Notes: a model not told the origin generated them from the sequence alone. A stretch of DNA of 64,000 nucleotides from Selaginella moellendorffii (GCF_000143415.4 NW_003314292.1:1501666-1565665), one strand, 5' to 3'. Positions 34,462-46,207 are shown, counted from the first letter of the stretch. A program made the numbers and translations.

Positions 34462-36400
34462 GCCGAGGGATCCTCAGCTCCTCGGCCGCGGTAATCTATA
34501 GCGTGCCGGGCGGATTGAGGGATCCAGGGCGATTGTGGGTGTCGTGGGAACCCGCTCCAGCTCTCCTACATCGAGAATGCTGTGGGAGGCGGTGGAAGAG
34601 TCACGGAGATTCATCTGGGAGAAGGATGGGATGCCGAGAGGCGGCATGATTCTCTCCCGGCTTTTGCTCTTCTCCAGAACCAGCGGCAATTGGGCTACAG
34701 GCGACTGGTATGAAAAATTCTTCTCGTTTTACTCTAGAAACGCTAGGTGTGATCGCAGGTGGGAGCATGTATTAGAGTATAGCAAGAGCATTCGCAGCGT
34801 TTTCGACCAGCCCACCCAAGGCAAGGTTAGCCATTGTATCATACGTGAGCGAATGATGTGAAAGATTTTTTTAGTTTTTTTTAGTTTTTTTCTTGCAGGA
34901 GGAGAATACGTCGATGCTTAAGGCTGTGTGGGAGCTCATAGAAGTTTTCTATGTGGACAGAAGCGCGACATGGTGGCTTCCGGAGCGTTTTGTAGACTGG
35001 CTAGCGGTAAGAAGCAGTGATTTTTATTTTATTTTTTTGACTTATGATTGATTTGCCTGTGAGCTTTGCAGGAGTATGACAAAAGTCCTCTTGAGTGATG
35101 AAGACACTGTACATTCCAAGGTAGTGTCGTTCCAGCGGAAGCTTTCCGAGATTCAAGTAAGTTCAAAGTCTTGCAGCTTTTTGTTTTCTCTTTGTGTATC
35201 GTTGTTTAACTTGCACTTGCAGTTTCCCGAAGACGATGTAGCTTACTGGGATGCAATGGCCTCGGCCTTGTCAGTCGGATGGCTTGACGTTGTTGTAAGT
35301 TGGAAAACTGTGCGTGTAAGTTCCATTGGTAAATCTTAATCTTCCAGATAGCGTTCTTGCGGATGCATGGATCGTATCGATTGGATCAGCTTGATGACCG
35401 GCAGGTTTCTTTCACCATGCTGTTTTGTTGACTTGCGTTAACTTCCGGATGCTTTTTTATGTCTTGGCAGACTGAAAATGGCCTCGTAGAAGCAGTTACG
35501 CTGCTCATTATGCAAATGCCGCGGCTGCGCCCGAGGCTCCCTGATGGAAGTCCTGGTGTTGCTATAGGTTTTAAGCCTGACTTTTCTAAGGTTTGATGTG
35601 GTTGCAGCAAAGTTTTTAGTTTCTCAGATTTTATTACATGCAGGCGAGGGAAAAATGGCGAAGTCAGGTTTCCAAGCTTGAAAATAGTGTGTTTTGGGCG
35701 GAATGCAACCACCGTGGGACGCTTCTTGGTCTTAAGAAGCTAATACAGGTGCTATTGGGAAACGTTGATATTCTACAGCTCTCTACGATTCAGTGGATGG
35801 AGCTGCTGGTGGCGCATTTCCTACATCTGATACCTTTTTCTTTGGCATGTATGAACTGTGTAGTGTGCTAAGTTCACTTGCAATTATCGGGTGCAGGTCT
35901 TAGATGGAATGCGTTCCAAGTGCAAAGGATTGAAAAGTTCTGGGGACAAAGACCTTCAAGAACTTTTATCTGCAATTATCAGCAATGACACCGAGGTAAA
36001 TGCTCTTCCCCGTCACAGTGGTAAGAACTTCTCATGTCGAATATTTATATAGATTTTCTATCAGGATGATGGCGCATGTTGATGATCTCCTGATAGCAAA
36101 AGGGGAGGACGTTCGATCTCTTCTTGAAGAAGACTTTGACAGAACTCCATCGTTTGGTTTATTCTCAAGTACTGTCTTCACACAGCTTAACCTGGCAGGT
36201 ATGTCTTTGATTTATTTCTTCTTGATGTCTAAACCGGCTAGAGAACGACATCCTAAGCACAGCAGAGCCTGGCGCTGTGGATCACCTGAGATTGGCACTG
36301 GCATCCAAGTTGGGCCGTGCCATCTTGCAAAGCTGATCGTTTCTTCGTTGTCAAACAAAGGTAGGATTTCTTCTTCAACTGTACAATTCAGAAGCGTGAG
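34462..36400 (+). pseudogene. NUP85: NUP85 copy B4, 3'-truncated
   Basis: Same exon series as B1 with an intact GT donor after SALSVGWLDVV. Exon 1 carries deletions of 7 and 5 nt (frame lost, then regained at GDWYEKFFSFYSRN). An extra base in the EYD exon (GAGTATGACAAAAG) shifts the frame again. The EED-RQTLGGL deletion and the displaced 3' scrap are shared with B1 and B2. Confidence 0.8.
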
Positions 36401-36499
36401 TCTAATTAAGCAAATAGTTTGACCGTAGAACTGCGAATATTTAGTCAACATAGTCTTCTGTCATTGAAAATGTTAGCTTTTCATTGTTTTTCATACTTG

Positions 36500-36895
36500 A
36501 ACTCAGCAATTAATCTATACACATGTACGGCTACGTTGGTTTGTTAGTCACCCTCAGAACCAAGCACTACTACACCAGCGTCGTCCCTTCGTACTCTGCA
36601 GATGCCCGCAACGCCTCCCTAGTCTCGGGCACCCGAAGCATCTCACGCCTGCCTTGGATGGATACAAGTCGGGCTCCCAATCTCGGACAAGCCCAATCAA
36701 GCTTTTGCTACTCTTGCAAAAGGCACATGAAACGAGTGTGTGATTTCACCCTGTTGACGTTCACGGCCCATTTCAATTCACCACTCTCCGAGACTATGCT
36801 GTGAAACTTGACTTAGTGGACCTGTGGTTTTCCACAAGCGCTGGTTCCTTTGTGACGCGATGCGGTTCCAGCTACCGGCTGGGGCTGCAGTTTAT
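36500..36895. pseudogene. Relics of genes E and F before C5
   Basis: Same composite as at 2340-2800 (reverse E pieces 36520-36780, forward F scrap to about 36890), with small differences. Confidence 0.5.
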
Positions 36896-36959
36896 CATGC
36901 CCTAAAAGCATAATATGAAACGATACCTGATTTTTGGCGTTGGGTCAAGCTAGACTACT

Positions 36960-37268
36960 GCACCGAAGGAGGCTTGGCGTTTTGCACCAAACGCGTTTGG
37001 TGTAGATGCGTTTCCTGCACCGAACTAGTTTTCTGCACTAAACTAATCTTTCAGAACGCTCATCCAAATCACCTTTTGTTTTTTAACCGGGTATACCTGC
37101 ATTTTTGGAAGGATATGTATGACAAAGTCATGCAGCACGTGCTGCGATGAGTCACTTCATTTTGGGATAAACATGTTTTGTGCACTAAACTAACTCATTT
37201 ACCCCATTATAAAAAGTGAGTGTACATACCTCTTCTGGTGTACATACTTCTTCTGAAGGTGAATTGCA
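36960..37268 (+). promoter_or_regulatory. Promoter of C5
   Basis: CACCAAACGCGTTTGGTG at 36985-37002; G-box palindrome GCAGCACGTGCTGC at 37132-37145; TATAAAA at 37208-37214; ATG at 37269. Confidence 0.65.
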
Positions 37269-38306
37269 ATGGCAACCATGGCGACAATGCAGGGAGCCTT
37301 CGGTTCATTGAAGGAGATTGGTGACATTGTGGCGAATTTTGATTTCAGCAAGGTAAAGTTGAACCTGTCTTGCCCAAAGCAGTGCTTAACTCCTTGTGGA
37401 ATGCTCCAGATTGATGTGCGTTCCAAGAGTGCTGAGGACTACCTCCACACCAACCTGACACCATCGTTTGGGACATTGAATGCAGAAACAGTGAAGAAGA
37501 TGGATGAGGTTCTCAAAGTTTGCATCTCGGGAACCACAACCCTTCTTGCCAAAGTGCCACCGAAAGAGCGAACTTGGGAGAAGGTCAACTCCATGTTCAT
37601 GCAAAATCCCCTGGTTGAGCCAATGGGCGATGGGATTAGCAGAGCTGACAAGTTTCTCAACAAAAGCTCTGGCGATTTCAAGTTTGACGGGTCACCGGAT
37701 GCAGCTATTGTGAAAGCGGTAATAGAAGTTATGTATTATAGAAGAGCTCTATTAACCGTTGCGGCCTTCTCTCATCACAGGTTCAGACCTGGTTTGTGAA
37801 TCTCATTGCAGATGAGGACGTCCTGAAATCAACCAAGATCGACATTGAAGTTCTTGGGCGCATTGTTGCTCAGTCAGGGGCGACCATTAACAGCTTTAAA
37901 ACTTTCTTAGCCAAGAATGAGCACCACGAGAAGACCGTAATTGACATCAGGGTTTTAATGTACCCTGATATGCAAAACCCGTACTTCACGGTTTGTATTT
38001 CTTCAGCCGTGCCCAGGCTGCCCTTTGTATTTCAGTCACAGCTCATGTTTTTGAGTACAGCTGTACCGCATCAAACTCTTTGCCTGGTCTGATAGCAACC
38101 GTATTCTGTACCATCAGGAGGATTCCAATGGCATCACTGGAGGTGAGGTGTCTAATGTAAACCACTGAAAATTGCACGGTCCTTTTGTTCTATTTGCAGA
38201 GTTCACATTCCGTAAGTTTAAGCCGCACAAAAAGACCATTGACGAGATGAACCCAGATGCCAAAAAGATGGCTGTGGAAGCTGCAGATAACATCTTTCGT
38301 TTCTAA
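37269..38306 (+). CDS. C5: 282-aa protein of unknown family, intact
   Basis: Exons 37269-37718, 37781-37990, 38061-38142 and 38200-38306. Lengths 450, 210, 82 and 107 match C1 and C2, all splice sites GT-AG. Changes include THR-rich SGTTTLLAK, Thr for Lys at the end of exon 2 (NPYFT), Leu for Val at the exon 3 start, and KPHKKTIDEMNPDAKKMAVE in the tail. Three-Cys patch and EHHEKT are kept. Function unknown; see C1 for architecture. Confidence 0.85.
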
Positions 38307-39375
38307 TATCCAGGCTGTGTAAATCGAGCCAAGATGCCCCTTGCTTCAAGCTAAAACATCTTCCTAGATAATAATGATCTATTGTGTTTACATGTTTTAA
38401 TCTCAATTTCTGAAAAGAGACAATCAGCCTGGAACGACAAACTACAATAAAGAAATAAATATCTAAACGCTAGATGCTTTGGATTCCAAGTACTTTTGTC
38501 AATGTAGCAATGTTTTGCCTTCCACTGGAACATTGAAAGGTGATGATAAGTTTATCTATCTATCTATATACTGTTTATAGTCTTGTGATGCCCATCAAGA
38601 AGCATAAGTATTCTTTGTGATATATTAATAAAACGAAACAGGACAGTTTGCCATGTGTAGATCATTGTCTCGTCGGTCTCTGTAGGTTCTTCGCGCTCAA
38701 GATTACCACAAGTTAGCCAGGGACACGCTCAATCAGCTCTAAGCCGAGTGCCATTTGGCTCTCCATCTGGTGCCGGATTTTCCGATCCTGTCGCTTTGAT
38801 GCAAACGACCCCAGGAACACTGTCGCAATAATATTGTACAGCAACAAGGTCTCTCAGACAAGGTAATATCTAAATTTACTTTGAAAAGGAACAGAACTTT
38901 GAGAATAGAACTTTAAAGAATACTGGGCGTTTTCGTTGTAAACGGCTTGGAGCTAGTGCTGATGGAACAAGGCAAAGGGAGGCCCTCAAAACCGTCGAGC
39001 GTTTCCTCCTTCTGTAACTCACGAACTTTGTCGCGAGCACATTGTAAGTTTTCTTTGGCAAATGCTTACGTACTGATCAGTAGGCGTGACAGCTCCTGCT
39101 ATAGGGTCAATTTTTTAGGATCCCAGAAATCTACTCCGGGGCATGACGATCCAGACGTTAATACAGTTGTAAAATTTTAAATTATTGAAATCTAATAAGC
39201 TAAATGCGCGAATCTTTCCAAAACATCACTTCACTTTTTTCTTTTCTTAGTTTCAGAGCATAGGTTTGTCTAGCTCAAGCATAAGTTTCTGAATCAATAC
39301 GTCCTGCGTTCTGACATGGTTGAATTATCCTTGCTCATATTTACGACCAGTCTAAAGTTTAAACATTAAGCAAAT
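38307..39375. other. D5: C5 3' region and reverse remnant
   Basis: C 3' UTR followed by the D block (reverse coiled-coil-like peptide degraded at about 39060-38950). No intact gene. Confidence 0.45.
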
Positions 39376-39379
39376 AGTT

Positions 39380-40060
39380 TGCCCATGACCTTCTTAAAAG
39401 TCAATATTAGTCACACAATACACATGTACGGCTACTTTGATTTTCTTCCTCTCGCAGCAGGTCCCTTCGTACTTGGTGCTCGCTCCCTCCTTGCCTGCCA
39501 AATACCTCCCAATCTTAAGGCTGGTGCCAAACTCGTTGCGGGAGAACGCAATAACAGCTCTCCATGCTAGGCAGGAGCGTTCACTTCCACTGCCTTCTGA
39601 AGATCAATCCTAGCCAAGCCTCGCCACAACTCATATTGCAGTGGAGTAGAAGATGGAGGGTGTTTCTGTCCTGCATCGATACAAGTACGCATTAAGCTGG
39701 GAAAGCCTTCGCTGCCACGTCTGCCACCATCTTCCCTGGGCTCTGGGTGTACATCCTTCCGCCCTACGTTGCGGAATGGACAGACAAGCTTGATCTTGTC
39801 TCCAGCCTTGTATGGTGGAGGGAACATCTTCCGTACAAGCCCTCCCGCCTTGTTCCCTGCTGACGGGGACGGCCATCCAACCAGCAGCCAGCAGCCCCTC
39901 GTGATTTCTTCTTGATCAGAATGAGCATTGATATCTCTTCCAGGCACCGAGGAGATCCTGAAAGCCTGCTCGCTGTATATCGTCTGGGCCCGACGACGAC
40001 GTGAAAGCTTTTCTATCCGACTTCGACGTCTGGACGTCGTGTTCCCCCTCCTTCCTCCAT
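39380..40060 (-). pseudogene. Gene E copy, reverse, one long but damaged frame
   Basis: The reverse frame 40154-39567 keeps SRIEKLSRRRRAQTIYSE, DQEEITRGCW, then YKAGDKIKLVCPFRNVGRK and PEPREDGGRRG, ending DLQKAVEVNAPA. Compared with 56.58-57.58 kb it lacks the SGVKKPFARVAKACLGLSDW segment and has frame changes. 5' end overlaps the F4 start. Confidence 0.55.
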
Positions 40061-41475
40061 GGATGAGTTCTTCGATGTCACGAATGAGGCTGGGCGGTTT
40101 TCCACTTGCTTTGTTCCTTGGTGGCCGGGGAGGAGTACTCCGACGCGATGGCAATGCAGTTCCAGCGAATATGGGACCTGCTGAGAGATTGTGCGTCCCA
40201 GATGCTTATCGAAGAGTCTTGCTTGCAGCATGAAAAACTGGACGAACTGGCCTGCAGCTGCGTAGCATATCACAATCTTGAGCTTCCGATTCATTGCCGG
40301 AGGGAGTTCCATGATCTTCGCAGCGAGCTCGGCCTTCGCCTTCTCAAAATTGTTGGGATTCTTCCTCTCCTCGCCAAACGCGCTTTGTCCCCGGCCCATG
40401 ATGATATTGCGCGGCCGATTCGACTTGCTGAAGAACTTCCATCATGGAAGTTCCATGATGACTCCTTCGCAATCTTCCCGGTAGCGTTGATACACTGAGA
40501 ATTCTCTGTTTTCTAACGTTCTTTTGGCGCAGGGAGTCCTCGCGCCAGTGACTGACGTGCTGGATGTGACTAAGCACGTACCGCTCAAGCTCCACTTCTT
40601 GTTGCTATGAATGGATGCGAGCGTGGCCGTGAGTGATGAACAAGCTCGCACCGATTCCGTACTGACTAGATCCTCCCCTTGATACGTTTGTTCTTTATGG
40701 TCACTGGGAAATCAAGCTCACGCTCGAGGGCGCTGTGAAGAGAATCGTACACTTCGAAGCGTATTCTTCCGAGCACGAGGTCTGTCTTTCCGGTCTCGAG
40801 GCCGCTTACATTGCTGCCATAGAAGGTGGCGGACATATGATCAGTAGCGTGTTCGGGCTTACACTTGAGTCCAAGGAGGTAAAACTCATGTGCGAGGTGA
40901 CTCTCACTGCCATCCCGAAGCACACGTAGGTTCTGATATCTCGGAATCATCAGAACGATCTTCTTCATCAGACAGTAGCAGCGGCAGTGGCGGCAGGAGG
41001 AGAAAGAGAGCGAGATTGGCGATGATCACCAAGAGCACGGAAGTCATCAAGGCGATGAAGGCGGTTTACAAGGTGGAAACTCTACTGCTCTGTGCGAAGA
41101 AATACCCCGACAACGAGGAAGACATGCGCGACATGGCGTATGGAGTTTTGCGAGGATTGAAAGCTTTGCGCAAAGCTGGTAAGCATTCTTAATTTTCTTT
41201 TCTTCTGTCTTTCGATCTTAGTGTCTGTCTCATCCTTGTTTGTAAACTTCCAGGCTTGGTGCACAAGATCATGTATGACTACTTGAAAGAGAAGTCCCAG
41301 ATTCGCTGGAACTGCATTGCCATCACGTCGGAGTACTCCTCCCCGGCCACCAAGAAGTACGTGCTGATCGATCTGGAGAGGATCAGCAAGAATGAAGAAG
41401 TGCCAGCGTTTCAATTTAAAGGCAGGACTGCTCTTTCCAGTGCTAAAGGTTTCTCTGGATCTCGCGTAGCATAAG
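40060..41475 (+). pseudogene. Gene F copy F4, with internal inversion
   Basis: Starts MDEFFDVTNE, then WWPGEEYSDAMAMQFQ and RIWDLLRDCA. The next about 280 bp (40217-40496) are inverted relative to the other copies, so the exon reads antisense there. It resumes GVLAPVTDVLDVTKHV, VKRIVHFEAYSSEHEVCLSG, Ser-rich run, EVIKAMKAVYKVETLLLC, GVLRGLKALRKAG. The kinase-like last exon has a 60-bp inverted insertion (41295-41354) copied from the F start, and then lacks the RPQA...HKW end. Confidence 0.65.
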
Positions 41476-41646
41476 AATATGCCATACAAGAATTAGGGCG
41501 GACGTGGAATATGCTTATTTATATTCTTCCAAGAGCCCTAGTTACTTTAGAGGTTAGGGCTAGCTGAGGTTAAAGTTACTTTAGAGTTTAGATTATGCCT
41601 GTCCAGATTTGTTCTTCCTCCTTGGAAATGCGCGGGGACGAGGAGG

Positions 41647-42309
41647 ATGAGCGATCCCGGGGCGTCGGGCTACGTCGTGCTGCTGCGGCGATGCATCGCG
41701 GGCAGGGATCTGGAGGGCGGCCGGCGATTGCACGCGCAGATCGTCCGCTCTGGCTGGCACACCGATCTCTTCGTCGCCAATCTCCTCATCCAGATGTATG
41801 GCGCCTGCCGCTCCATTGCCAGCGCCATGGCCGTCTTCCGCGAGCTCCGCGTCCGCAACCTCTTCACCATCAACATCACCATCGCCGCGCTTGCCCAGAA
41901 CGGCTGCTTCCGCGACGCGCGATCCCTGTTCGTGGAATTCCCCCGCCGCGACGTCATCACCTGGAACTCGATGCTCACCATCGCCGCACAGCGCCTCCGA
42001 ATCGGGGAGGCGCGGGAGGTCTTCGCGCGGATGCCTGCCCGGAGCGTCGCCTCGGCGAACACGATAATCGCAGCATTTGCCCAATGCGGGCAAATTCGCG
42101 AAGCCCAGGAGTTCTTCCGCGACGCCGAGAGGGACGTCTCGAGCTGGAACAATCTCCTCCACGCCAGCGTCTCCTCCAGCGAGGTCGATCTCGGGCGATC
42201 GGTCTTCGATGCTATGCCGCACTGGGCACGGCCGATCGCCCGATGCGATCACATTCTCGTGCGTGCTCTGCGCGTGGAGCCACATTGGATCGCTGGATCA
42301 CCTTGTTGA
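41647..42309 (+). pseudogene. PPR copy G3, 3'-truncated
   Basis: Reads as G4 for about 185 codons (to VFDAMPHWA), then jumps to PIARCDHILVRALRVEPHWI by deletion and ends at the fusion with LIMR relic A4. Could give a 220-aa product, but lacks most PPR motifs. Confidence 0.75.
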
Positions 42310-43328
42310 ACATAGAAGGATAGTTCATGAGCGTGCCTTGGTATAGTTTCATAGAAAAAACTTTTTTTTTTAATAAAAAAAGTGCTTACTTCATTGGATG
42401 AATGGAATGCATCTCTCCAGATATGACAGACATGACGAGGTAGTAGCAAAAGATTGCAAACGCGGTGGTTCCTAGCAAGCCTGAAAGGAAGGAAACAAAT
42501 CAGATCTAGAGATCGCATCGACAGCAAGTACCCCAAGCACTGTCGAGCTGAATAAAGACTTGGTTCAGAAACGGAAAAGCTGGAGGATTGACAAGCATGA
42601 AAACAATGATGTGGAGAGGCCAAATTACAGACAAAGCCAAGCTGCAACAAGAAAAACAAAAAAACAAAAAAAAAAGTGAATATCTTTGTCAAGCCTTCGA
42701 AGTTTATTTCTTACCCGAGAATGCCGAAAACAAGCTTGGCTAAGGAGAAAAGAACTGTAACAGCCCAGGATGTGTCTGCCTGAGAGAAAATCCAGCAATG
42801 AAATAACTTAAATGGGAAACTAGAGATTACCTTTTCTCCCTGTGGGAATGCCTCGTTCAGAGCTTGAACATCATCTTCCAAAAAGACAAGCTCCTGAATC
42901 GAGCTACACATATGCATTTGTCAACACGATCACGTCCACCATTATTGTTGCTATTGTTGTTTTTTTTTTTTTTCTTCTCTGTGCCCAATGGAGCTGACCT
43001 GCTGGACTTTCTTCACATTTTTCCGAAACTTTCGTCCTTTCTTCTCGTTGGAGACCCAAGCTCGTTGGAGCGCTTGGCTAAGTCAGTCGCCTCCTGCCAA
43101 TCACCTTGAAGAGATTAGTTGCAAGAAACGTAAAAAGAATTGAAGCACACACCTTTACGTATTGAGCACGAGTAATAACACACTTGGGCCTATTCTTGAA
43201 CGCAAATACGAGGCTCACTGGTAATGTTGCCATTCTGACACCTCCAAACATCTGCAGGAAGAAAACAAAACATAAAACGACATTACCGTGAAGAGTATTG
43301 ATCCTATTATTGTGTTTAATGCGATCAC
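42310..43328 (-). pseudogene. LIMR copy A4
   Basis: Same structure as A2: starts at the GATCAC junction (43323-43328), then [25 protein letters not shown], the [11 protein letters not shown] exon, [25 protein letters not shown]-type helix ([12 protein letters not shown] frame in shadow), and [19 protein letters not shown]. Ends shorter than A2 at the PPR junction. Confidence 0.75.
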
Positions 43329-45162
43329 CGGCAGGTTTCTTTCTCCATGCTGTTTTGTTGACTTGCGTTAACTTCCGGATGCTTTTTTATGTCTTGGCAG
43401 ACTGAAAATGGCCTCATAGAAGCAGTTACACTGCTCATTATGCAAATGCCACGGCTGCGCCCGAGGCTCCCTGATGGAAGTCCTGGTGTTGCTATAGGTT
43501 TTAAGCCTGACTTTTCTAAGGTTTGATGTGGTTGCAGCAAGTTTCTCAGATTTTATTACATGCAGGCGAGGGAAAAAAGGCAAAGTCAGGTTTCCAAGCT
43601 TGAAAATAGTGTGTTTTGGGCGGAATGCAACCACCTTGGGACGCTTCTTGGTCTTCAGGTGCTATTGGGAAACGTTGATGTTCTACAGCTCTCTACGTTT
43701 CACTGGATGGAGTCGCTGGTGGCGCATTTCCTACATCTGATACCTTTTTCTTTGGCATGTATGAACTGTGTAGTGTGCTAAGTTCACTTTGCAATTATCA
43801 GGTGCAGGTCTTAGATGGAATGCGTAGCATAGCTTCCAAGTGCAAAGGATTGAAAAGTTCTGGGGACGAAGACCTTGAAGAACTTTTATCTGCAATTATC
43901 AGCAACGACACCGAGGTAAATGCTCTTCCCCGTCACAGTGGTAAGAACTTCTCATGTCGAATATTTATATAAATTTTCTATCAGGATGATGGCGCATGTT
44001 GATGATCTCCTGATAGCAAAAGGGGAGGACGTTCGATCTCTTCTTGAAGAAGACAGGCAAACTCTAGGCGGCTTGAGCTTGAAAGAACTCCATCGTTTGG
44101 TTTATTCTCAAGTACTGTCTTCGCACAGCTTAACCTGGCAGGTATATCGTTGATTTCTTTGTTCTTGATGTCTGTCTAACAATTATCTCAGCTAGCACCT
44201 GTTTACCTCGCGGCTTGCCCAAAGCAAGGCCTGGGAATGCTTGAAGCTCTCCTAATGAAGCAGAGTTGTTCCAATCAGATACTGGCATTGAAGGTTGGTC
44301 TTGGTGTGACGTTTTCTTGAATCTCAATGTGAATTTTGTGCAACAGGCACTAGAGGTATGCCGCCTCTATGAACTTGATACCGTGAGCACAGCCATCGCC
44401 AAGGTTTAGTATCCTCTTCCTTTCCAGGCTTCTCACCTGTGTTTTATGTCTTCTGTTCATAGTTTAAAGCATGGAAAGAAGGGCCAAGGGATAATGTGGC
44501 TTCAATTGGCCCGAGACGAGCAGAGGCTTTCTGATCTTGCGGATAGATTTTGAACACAATAACGTCTGGTGAAGTTGATAATCTGGATAATCTCGAGGTA
44601 GCAGTCTTACGTTTTATTTGATACACGTACACTTTTAACGCTCTTTTCCCGTGCCAGCATTTTGAGGGTCTCTGTGACATCCTTGGCTCGGGAGCAACGA
44701 AGCATCAAGGCCAGTCGTTCCTAGCAAGGTACTCCCTTTATACAGCTGCAAAACTATCCGGAGCTCACTTCTAACTTGACGTAGGTACAAGAGCTTCAAG
44801 GCAGCGTTGCAAAACATTAGAGATCTGCGTCGTAGGGAGGCTTCCTACACCGAAAACCTCGCTGCACTTGGCAGAGCAGTGGTAATTACTTTACCAATCC
44901 GTTCCTAGTTCTTCCTCGCTAAAACCCTGGCTTGCAGCTTCTAAAATCTGGAACCTTTCCATGTAAATTCTGGCTGTCCTTGCTCCAAGAATCGGTATGG
45001 AGCTGTTCTCACATATCGTTTACAGTCTAAACTTCCGATCGATCAGGTGGAGCTGCTGGAATGGCCGGAGCAAGTGCTGGTTAGAGAGTCCGAAACAAAC
45101 ACTCTACTCTGCTGCCTCCAGGAACTCTTCCTCGCCAGGGACTGGCTAGAGAACGACATCCT
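43323..45162 (+). pseudogene. NUP85: NUP85 copy B5, 5'-truncated
   Basis: Begins at the same LIMR/NUP85 junction as B3. Better kept in the middle: DRQTLGGLSLKELHRLVYSQ, VLSSHSLTWQ, LAPVYLAACPKQGLGMLEAL, ALEVCRLYELDTVSTAIAK. A single-base loss at GCGGATAGATTTTGA (about 44540) introduces a stop. VELLEWPEQVLVRESETNTL and LQELFLARDWLENDI are present; then rDNA-like sequence interrupts. The AVDRLRLALAFNLGHA end follows at 45525-45595. Confidence 0.8.
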
Positions 45163-45455
45163 TTCTGACTTAGAGGCATTCAGTCGTAATCCCACACATC
45201 GTAGCTTCTCACCACTGGCTTTTCAACCAAGCAGAATTTCTAATTGTGCAAATCTTTCCTACTAAGTTGAATTACTATTACAGCAGAGCTCATTAGTATG
45301 TCTCTTGACGATTTAAACCCAACTCACATTCTCTATTGGTGGGTGAACAATCTAACACTTGGTGAATTTTACTTCACAATGATAAGAAAAGCTAACATCA
45401 AAGGATCAAAAAACAATGTCATTATAAACGTTTGGCTGCCACAAGCCACATGCTA
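45161..45455 (-). rRNA. Decayed 3' fragment of 26S (large-subunit) rRNA gene
   Basis: The plus strand reads as reverse complement of the 3' end of nuclear LSU rRNA: TTCTGACTTAGAGGC, then ACTGGCTTTTCAACCAAGC, TTGAATTACTATTA, CTATTGGTGGGTGAACAATC, ACACTTGGTGAATTTTACTT, GGATCAAAAAACAATGTC and TTGGCTGCCACAAGCC. Many C-to-T type changes and deletions show it is not functional. It sits inside NUP85 copy B5, splitting GACATCCT from the AVDRLRLAL end. Confidence 0.85.
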
Positions 45456-45524
45456 GATGTGGTGCTCTCTCTTCCTCAACTGTTACTTGATTAAGGTTAA
45501 GGCGGCCCTTTGCTCCCCCGAGAC

Positions 45525-45600
45525 ACTAGCACTGTGGATCGCTTGAGATTGGCACTGGCATTCAACTTGGGCCATGCCATTTTGCAAAGCCAAAGGTAGG
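45525..45600 (+). pseudogene. NUP85: NUP85 B5 3' scrap after rDNA
   Basis: CTGTGGATCGCTTGAGATTG... corresponds to AVDRLRLALAxNLGxA of the NUP85 end; followed by the intron-like AAAGGTAGGATTTC found in the other copies. Confidence 0.6.
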
Positions 45601-45749
45601 ATTTCTTCTTGATCTGTACAATTCAGAAGCATGAGTCTAATTAAGCAAATAGTTTGACCGTAGAACTTCGCTAAAAGTTAATATTTAGTCAACATAGTCT
45701 TCAGTCATTGAAAATGTTAGCTTTTCATTGATTTTCATACTTGAACTCA

Positions 45750-46190
45750 GGAATTAATCTATACACATGTACGGCTACGTTGATTTGCTAGTCACCAAGC
45801 ACTACTGCAGCAACCTCATCCCTTCGTACTCTGCTGGGATCAGAAAAACAGATGCCCGCAACGCCTCCCTAGTCTTGGGCACCCAAAGCATCTCACGCCG
45901 GCCTTGGATGGATACAAGTCAGGCTCACAAGCCCAATCAAGCTTTTGCTACTCTCTCAAAAGGCCCCTGACCAGCGTGTGAAACAAGTGTGTCATTTCAC
46001 CCTGTTGACGTTCATGGCCCATTTCGTTTCACCACTCTCCGAGACCATGCTGTGAAAGTTGACTTAGTGGACCTGTGGTTTTCCACAAGCACTGGTTCCT
46101 TTGCGACACAATGCGGTTCCAGCGACTGCCTGGGGCAAACTCGCAAGAATCCCAACATGCACCCTTATCATGCCCTAGAAGCATATGCGT
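45750..46190. pseudogene. Relics of genes E and F
   Basis: Same composite as upstream of the other C genes (reverse E pieces 45770-46010, forward F scrap 46020-46160). Confidence 0.5.
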
Positions 46191-46207
46191 AAAGAATATG
46201 ATTGGGT

